Part shown: positions 13,701 through 25,700 of the stretch, in pieces | How the letters are laid out: each line of letters begins with the position of its first letter | Position numbering within the stretch: position 1 is the stretch's first letter | From: Anadara kagoshimensis | Taxonomy: Eukaryota; Mollusca; Bivalvia; Arcoida; Arcidae | Direction: 5' to 3' | Assembly: GCA_021292105.1 (NCBI GenBank) | Contig: CM037861.1 | Location: 33,031,674-33,095,673 of the forward strand | Length of the DNA: 64,000 nt | Made by a program: the position numbers and the translations under genes | The notes under the pieces: model-generated | Database searches by the model: none | What the model was told of the DNA's origin: nothing | The model's input: only the letters and a program-made list of their open reading frames with translations

Positions 13701-16700
13701 AATTCAAACCTACATGGTGAGACATGCTTTGAAACACAAGCTTGTGCTTTAGACCAAAGTCTAGACTGTCACAGGAATAAAATGTTTTTGAAGGTAGAAA
13801 AAGTTATTAAATGGCAAACGATCAGGATTGATTAATTCAGAAATTAATTTAGAAATCAGTGGTATTGATTTAGTACTAACATCACAGAAAGCTTTTAATC
13901 TGGTTATAAAACGGGGAAATTAGCTTGTAAATACATGTAAAATTGGTAAAGAAAGGCAATAAAGTCTCATGTTTCAGACCCATGATATTTATAATCTATG
14001 GATTAAGTCTCACTTTTCTGTATTAGCTGTACAGGTTTTTAAGCTTATCTGGCATTTTTCGTGCAGCAATATTACCTAGAAGTTCTCCAGGTAAAATGGT
14101 GTTTGAGCATATTTGGATATTCATTTAGGAATTTTCAGTTTATGTTTGCAGCGTGTCTGGCCGTTAATCTTTAAGCATATTGAAGTTCCCTTAAGACTGT
14201 CACAGGTTATTTTAGCATATTTGGAAATTCCTCTTTTGGAACTTTCAGTTTTCATTTGAAGGTGTGTCTGGTGTTTTCTCACAGATTATACCGGTTTTAA
14301 ATACACATGTAAGATAAACTGCGAACCTGCTACTTTCGTTTGTTTAAGGCCAGATATGAGGAAATTCCTCTTTGAACTTTGACGACTATTGTTGTTTCAA
14401 AGCTTTTAAGCTTGTCTAATGATTTCTGTGGCAGAAGATACTCTTTACATTTAAAAACAATAATCTGTGAACTTGCATGGTGTTACTCAACGTTTGTGTA
14501 AAGATATTAGGAATTTTGTAGATATTAGGAAATTTATCTTGGAAGTCTGCTTTTGTTTCAAAGGTTTTTAGCACATATGGTGATTTTTCAAACAGAACAT
14601 ACTGATTTTGTTTCCAAGACAACTTATTGCACTGTAAGAAGTTACAGCCAATTTGGAAGTTTCTCTTGGAATTTCACTTTTAAAGCCTATCTAGTGATTT
14701 CTATGACAGAACATACCCATTCTGTTTCAAAGACAACTTGTTGAACTTTAAGGGTTAACAGCCCTTTTCAAAATTATCTACTACTTCAAGTTTGCATGAG
14801 GATATTAGGAAATTTTTTCTTGAAACTTCATATTTAAAACAGATCTAGTGACTTGAACTTAAAGGCATTAAAACCTATTTTAGAAGTTTTTCTTGGAACT
14901 ATCTGTTTGCATATCAAAGATAACCTCCTCACTTGTGAACTGATTGTCAACATGTTAAGGCTGTTCAATTTTAGTATGAGGAATGATGACATAATTTTAT
15001 GTCAATCTACAGGTAAGATTAGTGTTTTGATATTACTTATGTAAGAAAGATTATTTTACTTAGATGAAAATTATTTGTAAGAGGAAGGGATAAAAATGCA
15101 GTGTCAGACCATGGATCGAACCCAAACCTTCTGTACATTTGTTGGTTTGTTTAAGTTTGGTTTTTGTCCCATCAGCAGATTTTCAGATTTTAGCAAGTTC
15201 TTAACCAACTGAGCTACCCAGACCACAACATTCTTCGCCTGTTATTTGTGAGTTTCCCGTGGTCCAGCACATGGAAAACCTCATCCAAATTCACCTTGAT
15301 GGACTTTATATGGGTGCAACATTGCCAGTCTGCCACATCATAAAGCAACACTGGCATTCAAACTGTAACAGAAAGGGGGAAAAATGTAGTCAGACTCAGG
15401 GATAAAACCTGAGACTTCCTGCACTACCAATTGCTTACCAGACTGCTATATTTATAAAAACTGGTTGATTGGTTGATAAAGTTATTGTTTCATGTCTACA
15501 TACATTTAGGCCTTCTTGGCCAAATTTTCTAAAACATTGGCTTGTGGTGCCTTTCATTACCTAGGTTTGAATCACACTTGGGCATATCCTAGCTTGAGAC
15601 TGTGTGTCAGTTTGGTTGCTTGAAGGTCAGTGCTGTTCTCGCGGTACTCTAGTTCAAGAATTGATTGCTTCAGTAATATGAAAGAATCTTTTTATGCAAT
15701 TTAAGAGTCATTTCCATCATATAATAAAAAGATTTTAAGGGGTGAAATGGACCTACTGGTACATGTGCAGTCAAAGGACCAGCTTTAACAGACATGTCTC
15801 CTATGTTTCAGTGATCAAGTATGCATGAAAAAGAATAGTAACCTCACTCATGCATATAAAACATTTAAATGTAAAATACCCCAGTTTACATAAAAGGTTA
15901 CTTAATCTTTAATGTAGTTTTAAATTATTAAGATGTCATTTAAAAATCTTGAGAATTGCTATGGTTGAAAGATTACAATTTTAGGAATTTTTAAGTTGAA
16001 TCATTATAAATTTACCATTTATCATACTGAATAAGGTAATATGTGTCTTAAGTTTTACTGTCAAATCTAGACTAATTTCATGGAAAGCACATAGGTGTAT
16101 AGAAGAGGTTGTAGCGACAGACTCCATGAACATCTCCAATCAAACCTGGGTTGGAAATATAATTACATTATTAGCTTGTGGTTCTTCTGGTCCCATCATA
16201 CATTTGTGAAGAACTTTATCATTATTTATATTAAGCTATTTATAGTTTATGGCTACACATGTAGTTGTAGAAATATAAGGGTAGCAATGTACAGGGTTCT
16301 TTATTGAATATGTGATGTGCCTACCTACACAGTTTTGACAGGTTCCACTGTGGTTCATGTTGGACAATTGTACTCGAAGTTAGTTTTCAAAGGTTCTTAA
16401 GTATTTAAGTTCAGACAGGTTTTTGGATTACATGTACTTTAGTTTTTGTCTCCACGGGTTATTGTAGTTCTGGTCAGACAGGTTTTTGGATTACATGTAC
16501 TTTAGTTTTTGTCTCCACAGGTTATTGTAGTTCTGGTCAGACAGGTTTTTGGATTACATGTACTTTAGTTTTTGTCTCCACAGGTTATTGTTGTTCTGGT
16601 CAGACAGGTTTTTGGATTACATGTGCTCAGTTTTTGTCTCCACAGGTTATTGTAGTTCTGGTCAGACAGGTTTTTGGATTACATGTACTTTAGTTTTTGT

Positions 16701-19700
16701 CTCCACAGGTTATTGTAGTTCTGGTCAGACAGGTTTTTGGATTACATGTACTTTAGTTTTTGTCTCCACAGGTTATTGTAGTTCTGGTCAGACAGGTTTT
16801 TGGATTACATGTGCTCAGTTTATGTCTCCACAGGTTATTGTAGTTCTGGTCAGACAGGTTTTTGGATTACATGTGCTCAGTTTATGTCTCCACAGGTTAT
16901 TGTAGTTCTGCTTAGACAGGTTAATGAACAACATTTATCCGCTCCTCTCACTCGACTGACTCTTAAAAAGTCAGACCTTGCATAGTTGTATGTAAACATT
17001 ATTATAAGGGAGTACATGTACATGTACTTGCTGTGGTTGCCTGTTTTGAAAAAATATGTGTAATTTTTAATGTACATTTAAATGATGTTATTTTACATTA
17101 CATTAAAAAATATATGAAATTTTGTTTTTGCATACATATCATTCTCTGAATAAATAATATTTACATTTGTAATGTTTTTGTTCTATAAAACTCTTTTTGA
17201 GAGCAAATAATTACTTATTGCATATATGTAAAGTTATTTATTGATGGTCCCAGCGATTGGACATGGATGGATGTCATAGGCAGCAGTGTTTTAAATTTCA
17301 TTTGGTTCAAATAATTAAAAATAGGATTTGTAATTAAAAATGCAAAAAGTATATACAGGTTAAAATGATATGAATAAAGAACAATTGGGGCCTTTATAAG
17401 CAGGTGGCGCTTATATAGAGGTGGCCTTTAAGACCGGTTGGACTGTATAGCACTATAGCACAATTTCTAGATAGTTCAATGGTTAAATATTTTACAAAAG
17501 GTTTTAATGGAACAAACAATCAAAATATATTGGGTCATTCTGTTGCACAAACTACAAAGAATTGCATTAAATGTATATGACCTTTTATTAGCTGTGGGAA
17601 AAAATTTATTTTGATTATAATTAGCTTCACTGAACCTCATTTTCCTGAAAATATGGATTATACCAGTATTATAATTTCTGTAGACTTAATAATCATAGTT
17701 GAGTAATAATAAAATGCATTGTTGTTGTTTTTTGTGTCGGTCGACATCGAAACTGTGATATTGTCTTTGTAACGCTGGTATCTTAACTGTTTGCCATACT
17801 TCGAGATCTTTTATTGGCAGTCCCAACGGAGAAAAATCTTAATGAAAAAAATCTGTTCAAAGAGAATAAGAAATGAAGTATAATGTCATATGTATTAGTG
17901 AAATATCGCGGAACACTTCATTTTATTGATTAGGTCGACGTTATAAGTAATTCATTGGTGGATTTTGTATTTCATGGTTGATTGCACAAATTCACTCAAT
18001 AAAAAGTTTCCGTGAACTATTGATAGTCAATAGCACTAATCTATTTTTTTCTGAACCATAACTGGGTTTTGACCTCCAATCTGCATGTTAATTATCATTT
18101 ATCGTATCGTTGTTGCAGAAAGGTCACAGAAATCGTTGTTTCAAGGTCATTCCCCATGAAAAATTAATCTCTGATCAGGTTTTGCAATATTAATGAATTA
18201 AATACTTGCAATTAATTATTTGTGCTTCCATTGTATCAGAGGTCATGATGCAAGCATAATCTCTTGTATGGTAAAGATTACATTTTCAAGAAGGGCCTAG
18301 TGAAGGTTAATGGTTTTTCCCTGGCACTCCGGTTTCCCCCATCATCTCTAAACTGACTGCCTCGATATAAGTGAAAGAATCTTGACTGGGTCATAAAACT
18401 CTGTTACTAATCCAATACATAAATAAAAATCAAGATTTCATTACATTGTATTAAATTTTTAGTTTTACAACAGTTAGCTGTAGGCTGAAAGTATTTTCAT
18501 ACTTTTTATTGAATATTTGAGTATTTTCTGTTTTACTCCCGCAAATTTACATGAAAATGAAATAAACACGAATAATTACCCAATTCACGTTTCAACAAAT
18601 GGAGTAAATACCCTTTTGTTTACCATGTGCCAGTAAAATTTAGTATTTTATTCTTACTTTTCAATTACCATATATTTTTTTTCATTTTTCAGTAGGATGT
18701 GGTAGGTTTCCAGCCACACCACCGCCAACAACTACAACCGTTGAGCCACCTACTACAGATTCTGGTGTAAATACTCTTCACTTACCGTGTACGGAGGCCG
18801 AGGACAATGCTACAGCTTGTCGTTATGGTGGGGAGTGTTTTGTGTTAGAGATCGGAGGAATAAGATCTGCCCAGTGCAAGTAAGTACATCTGCACTACAT
18901 AATTGTACAGATTCAGATTAGACAAGTGTTTGATTTTCATAAGTTTGTTTTCATTACAATATATACTAGATTGTTTCATTCATTGAATAGGGTTTTACAA
19001 TCCCAGTCAAGAGTATTTCTTATATCAAACTGTCACAGGCTATTGGTAAAGTGGCAGAATATTATCTTGTTTTGTATATTTTTGCAGATTTTTTGGGATA
19101 ATAACCCTTTTTAGTATCACTTTTTGTTCTTGCTGCATTCTTTTTAAATTGTAAATTTATCATTTCTTTTTTCAGATGTCCAAAAGGTTATTTGCCTCCA
19201 CGGTGTAATGAATTAGATCCAAGTGTATTTTGGAATGGTAAGAAAGATATATTCTTCTTCATATACAAGACTATGATTCTGCTATAATTATCACACTAAA
19301 GGCTTATAAGGTTCAATATGACTAAAATTTTATTGGAATTTTGGAGAAAAAATATAAAAATGTGGGGAAAATAATTTTTTGGGAGATAAAAACACTTTTT
19401 TCTTTAAAAAAAACCCACTTGGGTTTATCAAAATGATGTTTTTAACAATTTAATTTTGTGATAATGCATTTATTTTTAAACATGCTCATGTATAATAGTT
19501 CATAGAACGCAGCTAGAATATATAACTATAGAAAATGACTTTTATTGCTACAGTACTTATGAAATTCAATATGGATATAATATTTTTTATTGTGGTCATA
19601 TAGACTTATATTTCATGATCTGCCTCCAGTATTATAGTACATGTACCTATGATTTATTATCTTTTAATATTTGTTTCAGATTACCAGAGACCAGATCGTG

Positions 19701-21797
19701 TGGCCTCAGCTGGAATTGCGGCCAGTGTTGTGGCTGTTGTTCTCTTTGTAACAGTGTTAGTCTGTATTGTAATATGGAGAAGAAGGTAGGTTAAGGTGCC
19801 AGCATAATGACTTGTTCTGTAAATAATGTTACTGTATTCGTTTTAGCATGTATGAAGTTTAGCACAAGTTATAATTAGGTAAGTCCACTTGGACTTGAAT
19901 TAGCGTAAAACTCATAGATCATTACTGTAATTAGTACTACTTGACTTACATGACTTATGACTCTTGATTTCTTGGAGAACAAAGGGCTGCAATAACACTT
20001 ATCCATTTGACACGGATTTGAGATAACTTCTTTAGTTCAACCCAGGTCTTTCCAGCTGTTGGTGCCTCTGTGTTGGTACTTAGTACTTATAAGTGCTACT
20101 GTATCACCATAAAAATTAATAAAATTAGTATATCGCCAAAATGAATAGGTTAACAGTATTTGCAGTGATTTTGTTATATTTTTTAAAAACTACCTTCTGC
20201 CTTTTAAATTTGGAAAATTTGAAGTTCTGAAATATGCCTGCAATCGCTTAGGATCCTCACTGCAAATATATTATATTGTGACAATACCTAACATTTTGTG
20301 GGTTAGAACAACTAGATTTTATTTGCTAGTATATCACTGTTGTTTTTTTAATTTTAGTGGTCATATTGGGAAATTTTAGTAATTTTTTTTTCGGAGAAAC
20401 TACCTTTACTCTGTAGTAATTTTAGGCAATCAAAATCACTGATTTAATTGCAAAGAAATACCTCAAATATTTAATTCATAATATAGATAAAAAAACCAGC
20501 ATACTAATCCATGTCCAAATCACAATCCCAAAGCAGGGTAGCACACTTTGAAACTGACAAACTTGGTTAAACATGTGAACTTACACCAGGGAAGTGAGGC
20601 TGGGTGCTCCAGAAGGGTAAGCATAAAGAATTATACAGATTGAATGTACCAAGTGATATTCCTTTGTTTTATGTGGATCAAAATAATATTATTTTTCAAA
20701 GTGTAATTGTGTCCCCCAAATGAAGTAGGGAATGCATATAGTGTTTACTTTATTTCTTCTGACAATATTTGATCTGTCAGTTTTTCGAAAAAACTATTTA
20801 AAAGATTTTTATGAAACTGAACAGGAACAATCTTGGAGTGAAGAAGTTGAACCACTGGTTAATCATATTTTGATCATGTACATGTTTACAAAAACATGTA
20901 TCTCCCATTTGAGGTTTGTTTGGCAGACACATTTGAAATGGTGTCCCATTTTTTAAAAAACTAGTTTTTGTCAATATTGTATATATTTTTATTGGCATAA
21001 TTTCAGATATTTGAGAAAAAAGAATGCTAAGCCAACAGAGAATGGAAAGAATGGGTCTTTGATAAATGATCAAGTAAGTGACATTTTGTATTCACTATAC
21101 AGTATAACCTGTATACACATGGTTCACACAGAAAATAAAAAGGTCTTCAATTTGGTGACTTGAAAGTGTCTTGAATTTAGAATTGTCTTAAAAAATCTTG
21201 AATTTCAAATACCTTCTATGAAAAGTCCTTGAATTTTACAGTTTGCCCATTTCTTAAAAACGAAATAAACAAAAAACAAACTAAAAGCTAAAAAAACCCT
21301 GGCAAATCCTGTTTCCTGTGCGAGTTAGTATTTATGTTTGGTATATTCATAGGGAGGTAACTCTTACTGACTTATGCGTCAGCTGGGAGTCGACATGATT
21401 CTGTGATAGTAGGATTTCTTGTTTAAACAACAGTACTTGTATTTTTCAGGACACGACAGATATGGATCACAAAGAAATACCGCCAGACGACGAGGAGTAT
21501 AATCCAAAATTAGATCACTATAGAGATTCTGTCAATTTAAGTGATCATTTTCCAGTTCATAGAAACAGTTCAGCCACTCCTTTAGCGAGTGCCCCTCCCC
21601 CTCCATACGGAGCTAATAGTGATCTTCATAGACCAAATAGTTATGACAGTTATCATTCTGAACATTATCCTCTAAATGATCAGAGGAGTTCGAAATTTGA
21701 CCCATATCCAGATATTTCCTTCGCCGATGAAGATGAAACATTAGAGAAAAGTGGCGAGAAATTACTCTATCAGAATTCATCATCAGTGGTCACGTAG
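10799..21797 (+). CDS. Transmembrane EGF-family growth factor precursor (ErbB-ligand-like)
   Basis: Six exons were read: 10799-10853, 18693-18879, 19176-19237, 19680-19785, 21007-21073 and 21450-21797 (stop TAG). All have GT-AG introns and matching phases, giving 274 residues. Residues 1-18 form a hydrophobic signal peptide (starts MPWTVTSLLF). Residues 25-42 are Pro/Thr rich. One EGF module has Cys at 51, 61, 67, 80, 82 and 91 (spacing 9-5-12-1-8), the G-Y and R-C residues usual before the last Cys, and a sequon at N57. A membrane helix spans about 112-134, then an R-R-R stop. The tail is acidic and Ser/Tyr rich with PPPPY at 208-212. EGFR/ErbB ligands are made as such precursors and shed by proteases. 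The intron splitting the module between the fourth and fifth Cys is also typical of that family. No one-to-one relation to neuregulin, Spitz or TGF-alpha can be claimed. The start is the only ATG giving the signal peptide in frame. Confidence 0.85.
10895..11236 (+). mobile_element. tRNA-derived SINE, full length, with 13-bp target duplication
   Basis: The element runs from accactgtggtagctcag through the B-box gggttcaaattc to the tail cattacgcaactcaac. The 13-bp sequence tcagagaggagtt lies on both sides (10,882-10,894 and 11,237-11,249), as expected of LINE-mediated insertion. It sits in the first intron of the EGF-ligand gene, in the gene's orientation. Confidence 0.92.
12519..12583. repeat. 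Fold-back hairpin with ~30-bp arms
   Basis: Left arm gtgtggcacatgccaaatt and right arm aatttggcacgcgccacac pair across a short centre (aaagggcaaagccctt). Weaker pairing continues outward to about 12,485 and 12,605. It lies inside the long first intron of the EGF-ligand gene. Confidence 0.85.
12725..12755 (+). other. G-rich run, possible quadruplex
   Basis: Five to six G runs occur within about 30 bases (gagggggaggaggaagggtg followed by ggggtgg). They meet the loose pattern for a G-quadruplex on the + strand. No function is implied. Confidence 0.4.
14030..14960 (+). repeat. Very degenerate tandem block, ~110-150 bp units
   Basis: Similar words recur in order: ctatctagtgatttctatg, gacagaacatac, gtttcaaagacaactt, ggaaatttatcttggaa. 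Units start near 14,046, 14,150, 14,260, 14,405, 14,560, 14,680 and 14,842. Short open frames here are not convincing exons. Confidence 0.45.
15100..15235 (-). mobile_element. tRNA-headed SINE fragment (second family), interrupted
   Basis: On the - strand the head reads tgtggtctgggtagctcag and ggttaagaacttgct. After extra sequence comes a B-box-like ggttcgatccatgg and a pyrimidine-rich end. A further diverged - strand copy covers about 15,350-15,450. Confidence 0.6.
15350..15455 (-). mobile_element. tRNA-headed SINE fragment (second family)
   Basis: On the - strand, agcagtctggtaagcaattg is followed by a degraded B-box and then cccctttctgttacag. This is the same order as in the copies at 5,505 and 31,103. 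Confidence 0.5.
16395..16920 (+). repeat. 62-63 bp minisatellite, 8 copies, in intron 1
   Basis: The word gacaggtttttggattacat recurs near 16,414, 16,477, 16,540, 16,603, 16,665, 16,728, 16,791 and 16,853. There are two sub-types: catgtactttag and catgtgctcag. Every unit contains tttttgtctccacag, which looks like a 3' splice site. Mostly open frames arise because 63 is a multiple of three. Confidence 0.95.
17340..17457 (+). mobile_element. 3' part of 'gaccacc' inverted-repeat element
   Basis: It holds the internal block gaataaagaacaattgggg and the right terminal words ataagcaggtggcgctta and aagaccggttggactgta. They match the right end of the element at 26,851-28,198. The left end is missing. 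Confidence 0.65.
18300..18412 (+). mobile_element. SINE 3' fragment (third family)
   Basis: The text ggcactccggtttccccc followed by cgatataagtgaaagaatct and tgactgggtcataaa matches, in order, the SINE at 23,095-23,320 on the other strand. The head is absent. Confidence 0.55.
20480..20630 (-). mobile_element. 5'-truncated LINE, 3' UTR fragment
   Basis: On the + strand the text runs catactaatccatgtccaaa, gaaactgacaaacttgg, gaagtgaggctgggtgctcc and agggtaagca. This is the inverted 3' untranslated region of the retroelement whose coding end is preserved at 41,500-42,085. It sits in an intron of the EGF-ligand gene. Confidence 0.7.
21125..21300. repeat. Dispersed 'aaaagtccttgaatttt' repeat
   Basis: Repeated words of the form cttgaatttagaattgtctt and gaaaagtccttgaatttta fill the stretch. 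A related, longer copy lies at 28,337-28,714. It falls between coding exons 5 and 6 of the EGF-ligand gene. Confidence 0.5.
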
Positions 21798-21859
21798 GCG
21801 TTAAAATTTCCGACATTGAAAAACCCTGACAATATCATAAACATATATGATAAGGTCAT

Positions 21860-22400
21860 TTCCAGTTAGGTCAGTACATGACAGAAAAATGACGGAATAG
21901 TCGCATGATATATTCATCTCTAGAATAGATGGTGGTCATCACATGACAAAAAAAAACCCCCAAAATTGGAGGATTATTTGTACAATATATATTTACATTA
22001 TATTTCCAATTTAATGTCTATTATCACATGACAGAAAAATGGTGGATTATTCACATATGTTCATTTCAAGTAAGACAGTGATCATCACATAACAGAACAG
22101 TGGAGGATAATTTGCACAATATTTCATTTCAAGTTTAACTGTGATCATCACATGACAGAAAAATGGTGGATTATTCACATGATGTATTCATTTCCAGTAA
22201 AACAGTGATCATCACATGACAGAAAAATGGTGGAATATTCACATATGTTCATTTCCAGTAAGACAGTATCATCATCACATGACACAAAAATGGTGGATTA
22301 TTCACATGATTTGTTCATTTCCAGTATAAATGGTGATCATCACATGACAGAAAAATGGCGGAATATTCACTCCCATGATGGATACTCATCAACTTGCATT
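21860..22400 (+). repeat. ~63-bp tandem repeat just after the EGF-ligand stop codon
   Basis: The unit contains gatcatcacatgacagaaaa and atggtggattattcacat. Core positions near 22,022, 22,083, 22,147, 22,210, 22,274 and 22,338 give a period of 61-64 bp, with more diverged copies to the left. It starts within about 70 bases of the stop codon, so it probably forms much of the 3' UTR. Candidate poly(A) signals (aataaa) follow at 22,679 and 22,897. Confidence 0.85.
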
Positions 22401-23094
22401 TTAGAAGATGGAATAGTGATATGAATTTAAATGTTTTTTATGTATCATCATTTTCATGAATTATGTTACACACAGCAAGTCATTCATTACTAAAATTTAA
22501 AGTCGGAGAGTAGTTATTGTGTATATACTACCGAAGTTCTTACACCCCCACATTTTTTTTCACAATTGCAAGGGACCTGGCCCTATCCATAAAAGGGTGA
22601 GAGAAGGCCCTGTATTGACTGAGTTACAAGTTCTCTTAATCATTTTCTTCTTTCTAAGAATTCTAAAAAGGTATTTAAAATAAACAGGCACTGTTAGGGG
22701 TTATTTTTATGTTGGGATCAAACATTGTATTTTTGATAATAGAACACATATAATATATATATGTGGATACATAGTTTAATTACTCGGACAGTTGTTGTTG
22801 ATTTTTTTTTATGTTTAATAATATTATACATCTACATATCACATCAGCTGATTCTACAAAAGTGAGAAAATCAAAAAGTGATATTGTCAGGCCTACAATA
22901 AAAAAAGTCCCTTTTTGTCAGCACACACACACACCTTCCCAAAATTACAAATCAGTAAAACCTTGATTCATTGCTGCCATTTGTTCAGTAAAATTTTGGC
23001 AATTTAAATGGGTTGGCTCTAAAATGAGAGTCTTTAAAAAATTAGTCATTAGGAATAAAAACACTCTTAACAGTATATCCTTGTTAAAAAGTGT

Positions 23095-23320
23095 AGTAAA
23101 GCCATGGAATTTTACGCTCCAGTCAAGATAACTGCTCTTATATTGACGTGGCTATTACTGGGATGGTGGGTGAAACTGGAGTGCCCAGTTTGTCACAAAA
23201 CCACAAAAGGCCTTTGGCCAACTGACAAACTTTTTCACAATAGAATTTGACCCCATTGGAATTTGACCCTAGGCGGTGTAAGGTGCTGTGATTCCTTTGG
23301 CCCGGCACTTTAAACCACTC
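23095..23320 (-). mobile_element. SINE (third family)
   Basis: The + strand text ttttacgctccagtcaagat, tgctcttatattgacgtggc, ggtgggtgaaactggagtgc and ctttggcccggcactttaaa is the inverse of the order seen at 18,300-18,412. A related - strand copy lies at 35,440-35,650. Confidence 0.6.
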
Positions 23321-24053
23321 ATATTAATAACTATGTTAGAGGAGTTGCTTATGCTTGTATTGTCAGATACAGGCAAACAACATTGACATGTCTGCTTGAC
23401 CTTTAATTTAAATATTTATCATGGATGAGTGCATTTAGGTACTAGTATGAAGAAACCATGTGCTTATTTTGTCATTGGACAAGTGCAGTTAGGTTTTGGG
23501 AAAACATGTTTATTTTGCCTTAATAATTTCAAAGAGCCAACATGTGCATTGCAGGTGTTCAAATTCCCTGGGTCTGTGGTCCTGGGCCTATTCATTTGAC
23601 ATTGGGACCCTTGATATTTAAACTGTAAAAGTCTGATGGACCTGTCTTTTTTTTACCAGGACAATCCTACTTTGTCTACATAGATATGACAACATAATTG
23701 CACATAAACCTAACTTCAACGTTAATATTGGACTTTCCAAACTTTATGTGGGACTTTCCAAAAATACTGTAAAGGTCCTGGAACCTTCCATTACAAAACA
23801 TCATTTTGAACCCACACATTGTTTATGTATTAACTGTGAGTCCTAACACTACCCATGTATTTGGTGGATAATTATATATGAATATTCCTAATGAAAGGTC
23901 AAGCAGACAGGTCAGTGTTGTTTGCCTGTACATTTAGACCAAAGATTTGTTGTTGTTAATGCTTTATCTTATATTATTTACATTATTATTATTATATTGT
24001 AGTTGCATTTTAATTTTTTTTGTCATATTTAAAACAAAGAAAATGTTACCATT

Positions 24054-24092
<39 letters not shown>

Positions 24093-24439
24093 ATATGACA
24101 TGTTTTTTAAATTCTAGATATTTTAATGGTTGTTTGTCCTGTAAAAACTTACATTTTATCATATCAGATTTATATTTTTTATTTTCATCACATATCCATT
24201 TTGTTTTTGTTTTTATATAATATGAATATTTACATATATTAAACTACCATGCAGAAACAAAAGGTGGAAAAGTACCGATATCAATTAAAATTTAAAAAAA
24301 AAAAATAATACATGTATATGTGGGTACTAATTTTGATGAATAAAATGTTTAATATTAAATTAATCCACAAAGAAAAACCAAAATCCAGTTTTAATTATGA
24401 AAAAATACTATACCAGTATGTTTACTTTCTTTACACAGA

Positions 24440-24620
24440 TAGTTCAATGTTTCCTTCTATTTATGGTAGCCAAAATCTCCATTGGTTTCTTATTTCTGAG
24501 AATTTTTTCCATACAGTTACCCATTACCTGTATTTGTAAAAAAAAAAAAACCCAAAAGGACTAAATTTTCACAAATTTTGCTACAAATATGCTACTTATA
24601 ATTTTAAATTTGTGGAAACC
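24440..24620 (+). repeat. Copy of dispersed 'ggtagccaaaatc' repeat
   Basis: It has ttatggtagccaaaatctcc, then tttctgagaatt, and after an A-run aattttaaatttgtggaaac. These are the ordered words of the family described at 7,010. It is non-coding. Confidence 0.6.
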
Positions 24621-25409
24621 TGGTACCGGTAGGTGTGTAGTTTAAAGGGGGACAACTCCTATAAAACACTAGTGTTCAAACAGAATTACAGAAGTTGTAC
24701 ACCAAAGATTAACTTTAAATTTGAATTTTTGAGAATTTCAATTGTTAATTATTAACAGAAGATATTTTGTCATTTATTCAGCAATATATATATATTTCAT
24801 TTTGCAATATTTTAAAATACAATACATATTACCCATCATGCAATGTGGGTAATATCCACATCACCAAATCTATCACCAAATTAAATGGGGTCGTAGTGTA
24901 CAAGGTGATAAGTCACATGAACTTGAATTAGTGTTAATCTCAAAGGTCGGTGAGATTTAAGACAATTTAAATTTTGTGAATTTAACCAAAAATACACTAA
25001 AATTTGCGCTAAAATTTGTACATTCTAGAATTAATAATTTTACAGTATTTTTATCAGTTCTATTTGCAATGTAAACAATTTGCTTAACACTTAATAATAA
25101 TGTTTCATTAAGATGTGTCATGGTTTCATTAGTCAAGATTAGAGTTTTCGTCTTTTTAACATTAAGATGGTAACAATGTGCCTTAAAAGGTGAAATATAA
25201 TATACTAAATGAATTATTTACCAAACTTTGCGGGCGGAAGATTTTATCAACCAATTATGTAAATATTGCTAAAGGAGATTGATCGGATGTGATATTGTGC
25301 AATACATTTCTTAAATTTGCCATATGTGTAAAAATTATAATTATTATTTCAGTACTAAGATTTTTGTAAGGTTTTGTTAAATGTAGACTGTGTTTAATCA
25401 AGTACTCTA

Positions 25410-25463
25410 TTCTGATAGTGATTCTGTTCCAACATATACCTGCTTTAAAGCTGCCATTCTGTC

Positions 25464-25514
<51 letters not shown>

Positions 25515-25700
25515 TCAGTCTTGTGCTCTTTTTTAAAAAAAGTGATTCTGTTCCAACATATATTGATATAAAGAAGATTTGTGTGTGTCTGTGAGAGAGA
25601 GAGTCATCTATTCTGATAGCGATTCTGTTCCAACATATACCTGCTTTAAAGCTGCTTTGTGTGTGCATGAGAGAGAGAGGGAGAGAGAGAGAGAGAGCTC
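25410..25700. repeat. (GT)n(GA)n microsatellite with duplicated flank
   Basis: A GT run (about 25,466-25,496) passes into a GA run, and a second GA run lies near 25,668-25,697. The flanking text gattctgttccaacatatac followed by ctgctttaaagctgc occurs at about 25,420 and 25,620, with a partial third copy near 25,543. The whole unit therefore was duplicated at about 200 bp spacing. Confidence 0.9.

Noticed and set aside
16549..16905. 118-codon open frame in the intron of the EGF-ligand gene
   Set aside because: It follows from the 62-63 bp minisatellite and changes frame where units are 62 bp long.
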